Source of the DNA: Streptomyces sp. NBC_01717
GTDB taxonomy: Bacteria > Actinomycetota > Actinomycetes > Streptomycetales > Streptomycetaceae
Direction of reading: 5' to 3'
DNA: 64,000 nt
Assembly: GCF_036248255.1 (NCBI RefSeq)
Contig: NZ_CP109178.1
Coordinates: 7,879,001 to 7,943,000, forward strand
Positions 1 through 8,241 of this stretch are shown here, one piece after another (the first letter of the stretch is position 1; every line of letters begins with the position of its first letter). A model generated the notes under the pieces. It was not told where the DNA came from. It did not search any database and saw only the letters and a list, made by a program, of their open reading frames with translations. A program made the position numbers and the translations under genes.

Positions 1-374
1 CCGCACACGACGGCGACTCCTCGTGGCTCGGCGTCCTCCAGGAGGCCGGCGCGCAGCACGGCGAAGGTGTCGTTGCGTACGTCGACACTGCGGGCCCAGC
101 CGCGATGTCGGATCGCCTCCTCCAACTGCTTTTCCTCCACCGGAAGATCGGCGTTGGCCAGGCAGGCGGAGACGTGTGTGCTGGTCGTGACACCCGCTGA
201 CTTCAGCGCCTGTTCGGCCGCCTCCGCGAGGACGTCGACAGCTGCCTCGACGCCCGCCCGGGACGGCTGGAAGCCGCCGCCCCGGGCTGCACCGAGGACG
301 GTGCCGTCGCCGGCGACCACGGCGACGTCGGTTTTGCTGTTCCCCGCGTCGATGGCGAGGACGGCGGCGTTCAC
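1..374 (-). CDS. BadF/BadG-type sugar kinase (partial)
   Basis: This is the N-terminal 124 codons of an ATPase of the BadF/BadG/BcrA/BcrD (N-acetylglucosamine kinase-like) family; the rest lies beyond the left edge. The GTG start at 374 overlaps the stop of the GH4 gene by 4 bp (GTGA). The N-terminus reads VNAAVLAIDAGNSKTDVAVV, the actin-fold phosphate-1 loop (DxGxxKT) that binds ATP. A following GAARGGG stretch and an NDTFAVLRAG segment also fit the family. As the last visible gene of a ROK-controlled importer operon it probably phosphorylates the imported sugar or the glycosidase product. The exact sugar cannot be read from the sequence. Confidence 0.8.
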   Translation of the reverse strand, partial: MNAAVLAIDAGNSKTDVAVVAGDGTVLGAARGGGFQPSRAGVEAAVDVLAEAAEQALKSAGVTTSTHVSACLANADLPVEEKQLEEAIRHRGWARSVDVRNDTFAVLRAGLLEDAEPRGVAVVC

Positions 375-1636
375 GCCCACGCGAGGTGCTCCCGGTTGTG
401 TGCGATCAGCTTGTCGGTGAGTGCCTCGGCGTACTCGAACTGGCCGATCAGGGGGTGGGCGAGGAGTGCCTTGAAGACCCGGTCCCGGCCGCCGCGCAGG
501 GCGGCTTCCAGGGCGAGGTCCTCGTACGCCGTCACGTGGGAGATCAGGCCGGCGTACAGCGGGTCCAGCTCGGGTACGGCGAGTGGTGTGGCGCCGGTGC
601 CGTCGACGCGGGCCTGTACCTCGATCACGGCGTCGTCGGGCAGGAACGGCAGCGTCCCCTTGTTGTAGGTGTTGACCACCTGCACCGCGGAGCCGCCGGA
701 GCCCAGCAGTGAGGACGCCAGGTCCACGGCCGCCTCGGAGTAGAACGCGCCGCCGCGTCTGGCGAGCAGCGCGGGCTTCTCGTCCAGTGCCGGGTCGCCG
801 TACAGGGCGAGGAGTTCCTTCTCCATCGCGGCTACCTCGGCCGCGCGGGACGGCTTGGTGCCGAGCTCGCGTACGACCTCGTCGTGTGCGTAGAAGTACC
901 GCAGGTAGTAGGAGGGGACGACGCCGAGCCGGTCGACGATCGCGCGGGGCATGTGCAGATCGTCGGCGATCGTGTCGCCGTGCTCGGCGAGCAGCTTCGG
1001 CAGCAGGTTCTCGCCGTCCGGGCCGCCGAGCCGGACCCCGAGTTCCCACGTCAGGTGGTTGAGCCCGACGTGGTCGAGGTGCACTTCGCCGGGGGTGACG
1101 TCGAGCAGCGCGGCGAACTTGCGCTGGAAGCCGATCGCCACGTTGCACAGGCCGACGGCCTTGTGGCCGGCTTGGAGCAGGGCCCGGGTCACGATGCCGA
1201 CCGGGTTGGTGAAGTCGATGATCCAGGCGTCGGGGTTGGTGCGGCGGACGCGTTCGGCGATGTCGAGGACGACGGGGACGGTGCGCAGGGCTTTGGCGAG
1301 GCCGCCGGCTCCGGTGGTCTCCTGGCCGATGCAGCCGCACTCCAGGGGCCAGGTCTCGTCCTGGTTGCGGGCGGCCTGGCCGCCGACGCGCAGCTGGAGC
1401 AGGACCGCGTCGGCGTCGGCGACGCCCGCGTCGATGTCCGAGGTGGTGACGATGCGGCCCGGGTGGCCCTGCTTGGCGAAGATCCGGCGGGCGAGGCCGC
1501 CGACGAGTTCGAGGCGGTCGGCCGCCGGGTCGACGAGCACCAGCTCCTCGACGGGGAGTGTGTCCCGCAGCCGGGCGAAGCCGTCGATCAGTTCAGGTGT
1601 GTAGGTGGACCCGCCACCAACTACTGCGAGCTTCAT
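371..1636 (-). CDS. GH4 family 6-phospho-beta-glucosidase-like hydrolase
   Basis: A 421-aa family 4 glycoside hydrolase, normal in length. GH4 enzymes cleave (6-phospho-)glycosides by an NAD+- and Mn2+-dependent redox/elimination mechanism in the cytoplasm. Visible marks are the Rossmann motif GGGSTYTP at residues 7-14, NPVGI at about 144-148, the metal ligand Cys164 in GLCN and His194 in GLNH. The ATG start lies 1 bp after the permease stop, and the end overlaps the kinase GTG, so it is translationally coupled in the ROK operon. Because the importer is an ABC system, not a PTS, the true substrate may be unphosphorylated or phosphorylated later by the downstream kinase. The family call is firm; the substrate is inferred. 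Confidence 0.9.
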   Translation of the reverse strand: MKLAVVGGGSTYTPELIDGFARLRDTLPVEELVLVDPAADRLELVGGLARRIFAKQGHPGRIVTTSDIDAGVADADAVLLQLRVGGQAARNQDETWPLECGCIGQETTGAGGLAKALRTVPVVLDIAERVRRTNPDAWIIDFTNPVGIVTRALLQAGHKAVGLCNVAIGFQRKFAALLDVTPGEVHLDHVGLNHLTWELGVRLGGPDGENLLPKLLAEHGDTIADDLHMPRAIVDRLGVVPSYYLRYFYAHDEVVRELGTKPSRAAEVAAMEKELLALYGDPALDEKPALLARRGGAFYSEAAVDLASSLLGSGGSAVQVVNTYNKGTLPFLPDDAVIEVQARVDGTGATPLAVPELDPLYAGLISHVTAYEDLALEAALRGGRDRVFKALLAHPLIGQFEYAEALTDKLIAHNREHLAWA

Positions 1637-1637
1637 G

Positions 1638-2549
1638 TCAGCCCTTCACTCCGGTCAGTGTGACGCCTTCCACGAAGGCCTTTTGTGCGAAGAAGAAAAC
1701 GATGACGACCGGCGCCATGACGAGGAGCGTCGCGGCCATGGTCAGGTTCCAGTTGACGCTGTGGGCGCTCTTGAAGGACTCCAGGCCGTACGACAGCGTC
1801 CAGGATGCCGGGTTCTGGGCGGCGTAGATCTGCGGCCCGAAGTAGTCGTTCCAGCAGTAGAAGAACTGGAAGAGAGCGATGGCGGCGATGCCCGGTTTGG
1901 CCATCGGCACGATGATCGTCAGCAGGGTGCGCAGCTCGCCGCAGCCGTCGACGCGTGCCGACTCGATGTACTCCTTGGGGATGGTCAGCAGGAACTGCCG
2001 CAGCAGGAAGATCGAGTAGGCGTCGCCGAACGCCATCGGGATGATCAGCGGCCAGAGAGTGCCCGAGAGGTGGAACTGCTGGGCCCACACCAGGTACATG
2101 GGGATCACGATGACCTGCGGCGGCAGCATCATCGTCGAGATCACGAGGATCATCAGCGACCGCCTGCCGCGGAAACGGAACTTGGCGAGCGCGTAGGCGA
2201 CGGGGATGGTCGAGCACACCGTGAACAGCGTGCCGAGCCCGGCGTACATGAGCGAGTTCTTCCACCAGCCGAGGAAACCCTCGGTCCGGAAGACGGCCGT
2301 GTAGTTCTCCCAGTGCCAGGAGTCGGGCCACAGGTCGCCGCTCATGGCCTGGGCGTCGCTCATCACGGACGTCAGGAACACGAAGACGAACGGCAGGATG
2401 AACAACAGCGCGACGGCGAGGGCCACGCTGTGCACGGCGATCCAGTTCAGAAGGCGTTTGCGGCGGGCGCGCGAGGCCTCCGGGCCGCGCTGACGCGGGG
2501 TGGAAACGGCCGAGGGTGCGGCCGGGGCCTTGATGGTCGTAGTGGTCAC
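1638..2549 (-). CDS. sugar ABC transporter permease, MalG type
   Basis: A 303-aa inner-membrane permease of the MalG/CUT1 class with about six hydrophobic segments. After a basic Ala/Pro-rich N-terminus the first membrane helix follows near residue 40. The cytoplasmic EAA loop that docks the ATPase is visible as EYIESARVDGCGELRTLLTI near residues 195-215. The GTG start is 5 bp beyond the stop of the MalF-type permease, so the two are cotranscribed partners. The visible operon has no ATP-binding subunit, which suggests a shared MsiK-like ATPase encoded elsewhere, as is known for Streptomyces CUT1 importers. Confidence 0.9.
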   Translation of the reverse strand: MTTTTIKAPAAPSAVSTPRQRGPEASRARRKRLLNWIAVHSVALAVALLFILPFVFVFLTSVMSDAQAMSGDLWPDSWHWENYTAVFRTEGFLGWWKNSLMYAGLGTLFTVCSTIPVAYALAKFRFRGRRSLMILVISTMMLPPQVIVIPMYLVWAQQFHLSGTLWPLIIPMAFGDAYSIFLLRQFLLTIPKEYIESARVDGCGELRTLLTIIVPMAKPGIAAIALFQFFYCWNDYFGPQIYAAQNPASWTLSYGLESFKSAHSVNWNLTMAATLLVMAPVVIVFFFAQKAFVEGVTLTGVKG

Positions 2550-2554
2550 CGGAA

Positions 2555-3490
2555 TCAGTCCTCCGCCGAGAGCAGGCCCGAGCGCTTACGCATGAGCAGC
2601 ATGGTCACGGCCATTGCGATGGCGAACAGCACGAGCGACAGGACGCACGCCGCGCCGGTGTTGAAGTTCTGGAAGCCCATCGAGTAGACGAGCTGAGGGA
2701 CGGTGAGGGTCGAGTGGTCCGGGTAGCCGGGCTGGATGACCGAGCCCGGTCCGATGGAGACACCGGAGGCGAGCTTCCCGGCCACCAGCGCCTGCGTGTA
2801 GTACTGCATCGTCTGTACGACACCGGTGACCACCGCGAACATCACGATGGGAGTGATGGACGGCCAGGTGACGTAGCGGAACCTGCCCCAGGCTCCGGCG
2901 CCGTCGAGCTCGGCCGCCTCGTACTGCTCCTTCGGCACGTCCAGCAGCGCGGCCATGAAGATCACCATCAGGTCGCCGATGCCCCACAGCGAGAGCATGA
3001 CCAGCGACGGCTTTGCCCAGGACGGGTCGTTGAACCAGTTCGGACCGTCCAGGCCGACGGCCGAGAGGATGCCGTTGACCGGGCCCGTCGCCGGATTGAG
3101 GAGGAAGACGAAGGCGACGGTCGCGGCGACCGGAGGCGCCAGGTACGGCAGGTAGAAGGCGGTGCGGAAGAGTCCGGGCCCCGACTTGATCTTCGTGATC
3201 AGCAGCCCGAGGGACAGGCCGAAGATCACCCGCAGAGCCACCATGACGACCACGAGCCACAGCGTGTTCCACAGGGCCGGTCCGAACAGCGGCATCTGCT
3301 CGAAGACGTAACGCCAGTTCCGCAGGCCCACGAAGGTCGGCCGCTGGATCTGGTTGTAGTGCATGAAGGAGAAGTAGACGGTGGCGATCAGCGGATAGCC
3401 GAAGAAGACGCTGAAGCCGATCAGCCACGGGGAGAGGAAGCCGAGCGTGCGAAGTCTGCGCCGCGCGGGTGTGGAAAGAGTCATTGCCAT
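2555..3490 (-). CDS. sugar ABC transporter permease, MalF type
   Basis: A 311-aa CUT1-class permease that pairs with the downstream MalG-type protein to form the membrane channel of a carbohydrate importer. It has a basic N-terminus, a first helix beginning at about residue 17 (FLSPWLIGFSVFFGYPLI) and six predicted membrane segments. The EAA loop reads EQYEAAELDGAGAWGRF, the standard docking site for the ATPase. It begins 21 bp after the binding-protein gene. A second in-frame ATG two codons downstream is an alternative start. Confidence 0.9.
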   Translation of the reverse strand: MAMTLSTPARRRLRTLGFLSPWLIGFSVFFGYPLIATVYFSFMHYNQIQRPTFVGLRNWRYVFEQMPLFGPALWNTLWLVVVMVALRVIFGLSLGLLITKIKSGPGLFRTAFYLPYLAPPVAATVAFVFLLNPATGPVNGILSAVGLDGPNWFNDPSWAKPSLVMLSLWGIGDLMVIFMAALLDVPKEQYEAAELDGAGAWGRFRYVTWPSITPIVMFAVVTGVVQTMQYYTQALVAGKLASGVSIGPGSVIQPGYPDHSTLTVPQLVYSMGFQNFNTGAACVLSLVLFAIAMAVTMLLMRKRSGLLSAED

Positions 3491-3511
3491 GGTGTGCTGC
3501 TCCCGCGTCCG

Positions 3512-4852
3512 TCAGCTCTTCGACTGGAGGGTGTCGGCGTCGATCTGTTCGTCCAGCGTGTGCAGGCCCTTGCGCAGGTTATGGGCCCGCCCTGCCTCGG
3601 CTGAGTACGCGAAGTCCTGCAGCGAGGTGATGTACATGCCGCCGTTGGTGGACTGCGGCATGGATTGGCTGTACTTGTTCTGCGCGATGTCGATGAACGC
3701 CTTGAACGTCGGGTCGGCGTCCAGATCGGGCGACTTCAGCGCCGCGTAGGTCGAGGGAACGTTGTGGATCGCGTTGGCGAAGGACACCACCTGCCGGGTG
3801 TCCGTCGTCAGGAACTTCACCAGCTCCCACGCTCCGTTCTGATGCGTGCTGCTGTGGGCGATGCCGGTGACCGTGCCGGTCAGATAGCCGCGCCCGTAGG
3901 TATCGGCCTGGTCGTCGGGCACCGGGAGCGGCGCGACGCCCCAGTCGAAGCCGGCCTTGGCCTCGTTGAGCATCAGGCCGCGCCATTCGCCGTCCAGATG
4001 CATGGCGAGCTTGCCGGTGAGGAACGCGTTCTGCGCCGACATCTCGTCGCCGAACGACGTGCGGAACCTCTCCAGTGCGCCGTAACCGCCCTGCGCGTCG
4101 GCGAGTTGGCCGGCGACCCGGAAGAAGTCGTACGTGGCCTGCTGCTTCGCGAGGACCGATTTGCCCTTGCTGTCGAAGTAGGTGGGCCCCCACTGACCGA
4201 ACAGCCGGTCCGGACTGTTCTGGTAGAGACGGAAGTTGGGCATGAAGCCGACCCGCTTGTAGGAGTCCTTCCCGGAGCGCACGGTCAGCTTCTTCGCGTC
4301 GCGCACGAACTCCGACATGGTCCGCGGCGGCCGCGAGATGCCCGCCTCCTCGAAGGCGTCCTTGTTGTAGTACATCCCGAACGCGTCGGCGAGCAGGGGC
4401 AGCGCGCACTGCTTGCCCTCGAAACTCGTGTACTGCAGAAGGCTCTTGGGGAAGACCTTCGTCTTGTCGACGCCCGTCTTGCGCAGGAACGGGTCGAGGT
4501 CCGCCCACATCCCGGAGTCGCAGTACTGGCCCACGTTGTTGGTGGTGAACGAAGTGATCACATCGGGGGCGCCGTCACCGCCGGCCCGCAGTGCCTGGTT
4601 GATCGTGGCGTCGGTGACATTGCCGGTCGAGGTGACGTGGATGTTCGGGTGGAGCTTCTCGAAACGGGCGATGGAGTCATTGATGGCCTTGACTTCGCCG
4701 GGCGCCGACCAGCCGTGCCAGAACTTCAGTGTGACCGGTGCGGTCGCATCGTCCTCGGAACTGCCGACGCCCGGGTTGGCGCAGCCGGACAGGAGCAGTC
4801 CGGCCGTGGCGAGCGCCGCGGACACGCAGGTGTGTATGCGCCATCGCTGCAT
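3512..4852 (-). CDS. sugar ABC transporter substrate-binding lipoprotein
   Basis: A 446-aa extracellular solute-binding protein (family 1). I chose the ATG at 4852 because an AAGGA ribosome site lies just upstream and the translation then opens with a lipoprotein signal (basic MQRWR, hydrophobic core, LLLSGC lipobox with Cys24). A longer reading frame upstream lacks a signal. The mature part carries the usual family segments (LKFWHGWSAPGE, YYNKDAFEEAGI, LDGEWRGLM). It should capture a mono- or oligosaccharide and deliver it to the two downstream permeases. It sits 88 bp after the ROK regulator in the same direction. Confidence 0.9.
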   Translation of the reverse strand: MQRWRIHTCVSAALATAGLLLSGCANPGVGSSEDDATAPVTLKFWHGWSAPGEVKAINDSIARFEKLHPNIHVTSTGNVTDATINQALRAGGDGAPDVITSFTTNNVGQYCDSGMWADLDPFLRKTGVDKTKVFPKSLLQYTSFEGKQCALPLLADAFGMYYNKDAFEEAGISRPPRTMSEFVRDAKKLTVRSGKDSYKRVGFMPNFRLYQNSPDRLFGQWGPTYFDSKGKSVLAKQQATYDFFRVAGQLADAQGGYGALERFRTSFGDEMSAQNAFLTGKLAMHLDGEWRGLMLNEAKAGFDWGVAPLPVPDDQADTYGRGYLTGTVTGIAHSSTHQNGAWELVKFLTTDTRQVVSFANAIHNVPSTYAALKSPDLDADPTFKAFIDIAQNKYSQSMPQSTNGGMYITSLQDFAYSAEAGRAHNLRKGLHTLDEQIDADTLQSKS

Positions 4853-4940
4853 GGCGGCTTCCTTTGCGGTGAACTCCCTCGCGGGGGAGTGCGGAACAGG
4901 GGGAAGGGGATCAAGCGATGAATCATCAAGCAGGGAGTGA

Positions 4941-6116
4941 TCAGGCAGAGGTGTCGAAGACGGTGTGGCGTGCCTGGGTGAGGGCGCGGTGCAGAGCTCC
5001 GATGAGGATGGGATCGCCATCCAGGTCACTGATGCGGAGCTCGGGCCGCGGTAGCGCGAGACCGGTCATCTCGCGCTCCACATGGGCACGCAGTGCTTCG
5101 CCGCCGGCCTGGGCGACCTGGCCCGAGAGAACGACGAGGTCGGGGTCGACGACGGCGACGACTGAGGCGAGACCGGTGGCCAGCCGACGGGCGAGTTCCT
5201 TCAGGACGGCCTCGTCGCCGAGTGCCTCCTCCAGCGAGACGGCGCCGCCGGCCAGCCGGCGCACGGCGGACGCGGCGACGAGGGTCTGGAAACCGCCGCC
5301 GATGTCCTTCCCCGCACGGGTGCTGTCCTCGTCGCGCGCAAGGGGTGCACCGGGCAGCGGCATGTAGCCGATCTCGCCCGCGCCACCCGTGGCTCCGCGC
5401 AGCAGCGTCCCGCCCAGGACGATCGCGGCACCGACACCCTCGTCGATCCAGGCCAGCACATAGTTGTCCCGGCCCTGCGCGACACCGTCGTGCTGTTCGG
5501 CGATCGCGGCGAGATTGACGTCGTTCTCGATTTCCACGGGGGTGCCCAGAACCTCGGCGAGTTCGGCACGCAGCGTGCGGGAGTGCCACCCCGGCAGATG
5601 CGGGGCGTAACGGAGTTGTCCGGTGCGCGGGTCGATGGCTCCCGGGGTACCGATGACGGCGGCCTTGAGGTCGTCGTGGTCGAGCCCGGCCTGGCGTAGC
5701 GCACCGTCGACCGCCTCGGCGACGAGCTGAGCGGTGCGGTGGCGTGCGTCTTCGGTGACGGCGCTCGCCGCAAGGCGGCAGCGGCCCACTTCGTGTCCGG
5801 CGATGTCCGCGACGACAGCCGTGATTCCGGCCGGGTCGGCGGAGAGGGCCGCGACATGCCCGGCGTTGGGTTCCACCTCGTAGAGCAGTGCGTTCGGCCC
5901 GGGACCGCCGGTCTGCGCGCCGGTGGCCCGCACGAGTCCGGCGCTCTGCAGACGGTCCAGCATCTGCGAGATGGTCGCCTTGGACAGGCCGGTGAGCTCC
6001 CCGATGCGCGCCCGCGTCAGTGAACCGTGCGTCACGAGGAGGTCCAGCGTCGCGCGGTCGTTCATCGCACGCAGGACGCGCGGGGTGCCGGGGGTTCCCG
6101 TGACCGATGCGGCCAT
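4941..6116 (-). CDS. ROK-family transcriptional regulator
   Basis: A 391-aa ROK repressor: an N-terminal winged helix (about residues 22-65; SLTRARIGELTGLSKATISQ contains the recognition helix) followed by a sugar-kinase fold with GTPGAID and ENDVNLAA segments. It is the first gene of the operon and is preceded by a 31-bp imperfect palindrome, so it most likely represses itself and the importer/GH4/kinase genes and is released by the imported sugar. One oddity: the Cys-rich zinc motif of typical ROK proteins (CxCGxxGCxE) is absent after GGAGEIGYMPLPG, and the protein has almost no cysteine. A divergent sub-branch is likely. The start is supported by a GAGGAG ribosome site. Confidence 0.9.
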   Translation of the reverse strand: MAASVTGTPGTPRVLRAMNDRATLDLLVTHGSLTRARIGELTGLSKATISQMLDRLQSAGLVRATGAQTGGPGPNALLYEVEPNAGHVAALSADPAGITAVVADIAGHEVGRCRLAASAVTEDARHRTAQLVAEAVDGALRQAGLDHDDLKAAVIGTPGAIDPRTGQLRYAPHLPGWHSRTLRAELAEVLGTPVEIENDVNLAAIAEQHDGVAQGRDNYVLAWIDEGVGAAIVLGGTLLRGATGGAGEIGYMPLPGAPLARDEDSTRAGKDIGGGFQTLVAASAVRRLAGGAVSLEEALGDEAVLKELARRLATGLASVVAVVDPDLVVLSGQVAQAGGEALRAHVEREMTGLALPRPELRISDLDGDPILIGALHRALTQARHTVFDTSA

Positions 6117-6130
6117 GGTGTGCTCCTCGC

Positions 6131-6161
6131 CGAATAGTTAGGACACTTTCCGATCTATTCG
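6131..6161. promoter_or_regulatory. probable ROK operator, 31-bp imperfect palindrome
   Basis: Outer arms CGAATAG and CTATTCG (6131-6137 and 6155-6161) enclose TTAGGACACTTTCCGAT, which resembles known ROK operators of the TTAGGAAA-TTTCCTAA type. Twelve of fifteen positions pair around the centre at 6146. It lies 15-45 bp upstream of the ROK start codon, where it would cover promoter or early transcript. Confidence 0.7.
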
Positions 6162-6388
6162 GGGAATGTAGGTCCGCGTGAGGAAGGCGTCAAGGGGCGA
6201 CCGGCACAGCGGCCGAAGCGTTACAAGCGGGAAGCAGGCAGGGCCGGCCATGGGTCCTCGGCACACCCGAGGCGGATTGCAGGTGAGCCGCGGGGCTCGC
6301 GCGGCCCGGTGGATTGTGCCCCGGCCCGGCGGCCGTGTGAGGCGGCCGCCCTTCTCGGTCCCGCTCCTTCCCGGCCCCGCACCGCTGC

Positions 6389-6514
6389 TCACGGCCCTGC
6401 CGGCATGCCGCCCGACGCGGGCGGGCTCCGGGTGTCCGGCTGCTGTCCGGGGCACGCGGTGAGCAGCAGACCGAGTGTTGCGACGGCGATGGTCGGGATG
6501 CGGCGCACGCGCAT
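6389..6514 (-). pseudogene. truncated small-lipoprotein gene (left copy)
   Basis: Starts MRVRRIPTIAVATLGLLLTAC, a lipoprotein signal with an LLTAC lipobox, and stops after only 41 codons. Its first 38 codons or so are identical to the gene at 55060-55482; the match ends at position 6398, just before the stop. It is therefore a 3'-truncated duplicate and probably functionless. Confidence 0.6.
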
Positions 6515-6849
6515 GCCTTCCTCCGGTGGGGATGGCCGGGCCATGTAGGGCGCGGTGCGCGGCCGTCGAGCAGGGGCGTACGTCAGACGCGGGGGAGCGG
6601 CCTGACGCTCTCGCGGATGACGATGTGCGTGCCCAGGACGTGCCGTTCGGGACCGGTGGCCGGCGGCCCGTCCAGCGCGAGCCGGACCGCGGTGCGGCCC
6701 AGCTCCTCGGCGGGGATGTGGACCGTGGTCAGCCGGGGGGTGACCTCGGCGGCCACCGGGTCGTCGTTGTAGCCCACGACGGAGATGTCCTCGGGCACCC
6801 GCAGCCCGCGCTCCTGGAGGGCGCGCATCGCGGCGGCCGCGCTCTCGTC
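6398..6849. repeat. 452-bp direct repeat, left copy
   Basis: Identical by eye to 55366-55817 (same orientation, offset 48,968). It contains the start of a small lipoprotein gene and the 3' part of a LacI regulator gene, both minus strand. Identity starts at TGCCGGCATG and stops abruptly at 6849 (GCTCTCGTC then a versus g). The right copy sits inside intact genes, so this copy is the derived one. Confidence 0.9.
6583..6849 (-). pseudogene. LacI-family regulator, C-terminal fragment
   Basis: Encodes only the last ~89 residues of the LacI protein at 55551-56600 (ESAAAAMRALQERGLRVPED to RPLPRV). It lacks the DNA-binding domain and most of the sugar-binding domain. It lies inside the 452-bp repeat and is cut off at 6849, where unrelated DNA begins. 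Confidence 0.85.
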
Positions 6850-6879
6850 ATCGCGTTGGCCTTCCATCAGACGATGACG

Positions 6880-7010
6880 GTCGTGTGGTCATGAGGGCGT
6901 CCGGCGATCAGGACGGAGAACAGGGTGATGACCTCGTGGGTGCGTCGAGCCCCAGGAGCAGATCGGTGCCGACGAGGACAGAATCGAGGGTGACGAATCT
7001 CCCCGGAAAT
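6880..7010 (-). pseudogene. PAP2-like membrane protein, small remnant
   Basis: The DNA is clearly similar to 11270-11390 (shared GGTGCGTCGAGC and GAGGGTGACGAA blocks with indels). Translation of the minus strand gives FVTLDSVLVGTDLLLGLDAP and then, after a frame change, HEVITLFSVLIAG. These match the middle of the PAP2-like protein remnant at 11127-11667. It is only about 130 bp long and frameshifted. Confidence 0.45.
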
Positions 7011-7156
7011 CAGGACGAGGTTCTGCGCGTACAACGGGATCGGGGCGACGGAGCATCGATCCAGACCTTCCTTCGGTGACCGGGCGCGGTCACCGACGAA
7101 TGGCAAGGCACCGAACACCACAGTGCCAATGGGCGACGGCGCCCACCCTCTGGTGC

Positions 7157-7228
7157 GGCAGTTAACCCCTGGATGCCCGCGACCCGCGGCGAGCGGTAGC
7201 CCAGGGCGTCCCGGTGCTCTCTCCGGAG
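7157..7228 (-). pseudogene. possible IS3-type transposase C-terminal scrap
   Basis: The minus-strand translation LRREHRDALGYRSP resembles the conserved end of IS3-family OrfB proteins (RRHSALGYRSP). No other part of a transposase is visible nearby, so this is a weak call. Confidence 0.25.
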
Positions 7229-7282
7229 TGCCATGCCGCGAAACCGCTTGCGTACCACCAACATCGCTTCCACCATAGGACT

Positions 7283-7735
7283 ATGACGGTTCGACAGATG
7301 ACATGGGCGGGTGCCCTCCTAATCGCTGTGATCTCCGTTGCGCTGGGCTGGCTCTTTGCACGGCAGGGTCTTGAAGGCGTCAGCTGGGCGGCGGGCATCA
7401 TCGGCACGCTCGTCACGATCATCACTGCGGTGTTGGGGGAGATTCACCACCGACAATCACAAGCTGCGTCCCAGGCCAATAGCCCCCAGGCTTCCACGGG
7501 CGGCCAGCATGTGAACGCCAACGTCCAGGGCCGAGTGACTATGGTCCGCGGTGCCGACGGCAACGTAAAGATCACTTCCCCATCGCCCTCTCATGGGCCG
7601 TCCCTCCAGCCGCCGGCGCAACCTGCCAATCTTCCCGATGCCCACCCAGACACCTCTGGGCAGACCGTTCAGGGATCCGTCGGGGAATCCGTGCACCTGA
7701 TCGACGGCGCCAAGGGTGACCTGGAGATCAACTGA
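7283..7735 (+). CDS. two-helix membrane protein, partner of NACHT NTPase
   Basis: A 150-aa protein of unrecognised family. The ATG at 7283 is preceded by AGGA. It has two hydrophobic segments (about residues 8-27 and 34-52) and then a polar tail. The tail holds two similar short elements, NVQGRVTMVRGADGNVKI (80-97) and TVQGSVGESVHLIDGAKGDLEI (128-149), separated by a Pro-rich linker. The stop codon overlaps the start of the NACHT gene by 1 bp (TGATG), so the two were one translationally coupled unit. A membrane-anchored partner, sensor or adaptor of the NTPase is the best inference. The function is unknown. Confidence 0.65.
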   Translation: MTVRQMTWAGALLIAVISVALGWLFARQGLEGVSWAAGIIGTLVTIITAVLGEIHHRQSQAASQANSPQASTGGQHVNANVQGRVTMVRGADGNVKITSPSPSHGPSLQPPAQPANLPDAHPDTSGQTVQGSVGESVHLIDGAKGDLEIN

Positions 7736-8241
7736 TGCGGAAGCGCTTCCAGCTCGGCCGCGCTCAGCTTGACGCGCGCAGTGTGGAGTTCCAGCCGCAG
7801 AAGATCAACGCCCGCGATGTCTACGGGGACATCGTCCTCGCACAGGCCGTGGGTGACGTGCATGTGCACGCGGCCTCGGTCACCCAGCAGTACCACCTTT
7901 CGCAGAAGCACTACGCCCGCAGGGAGTGGGCGAGCATGCTGGCCGACTCCGTGAACAACCAGGAGGCGGACGTCCGTGCCCGCCTGCTCGCGGACAGCGG
8001 TGATGCACTCGCAGCCGATCTGATTTTCCGGCGGGACGACCTCGGGCATTCGCAGTGGCGGGACGATGCCGGTGCCGCTCAGGGCACGCTTGCCGGTATT
8101 GCGGACTATTACAAGTCCCTGCGCCTCCATCGTCTGGTTGTGCTCGGCGACGCCGGTGCCGGCAAGACCATGCTGGGCATGCAGTTGCTCCTCGATGTCG
8201 TGGCCGAGCAGGCCGGGGCAGGAATTGAGAAGCCGCTGCTA
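7735..8241 (+). pseudogene. NACHT NTPase gene, 5' part split by IS630
   Basis: The first 169 codons of a NACHT-type STAND NTPase. The P-loop GDAGAGKT lies at residues 138-145. The N-terminus holds a Gly/Val-rich element (INARDVYGDIVLAQAVGDVH) resembling the repeats in the upstream partner. The frame runs into an IS630 element after codon CTA (8239-8241) and stops six codons inside it, at 8257-8259. Removing 8242-9409 and one TA copy joins this part in frame to 9412-11097, giving 730 codons. Bacterial NACHT proteins are known antiphage NTPases. As it stands the gene is interrupted between Walker A and Walker B and should be inactive. Confidence 0.85.

Noticed and set aside
6138..6455. A 105-codon minus-strand frame between the ROK operator and the LacI fragment
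   Set aside because: It has no ribosome site, is Arg/Pro/Gly-rich without motifs, and overlaps the ROK operator.
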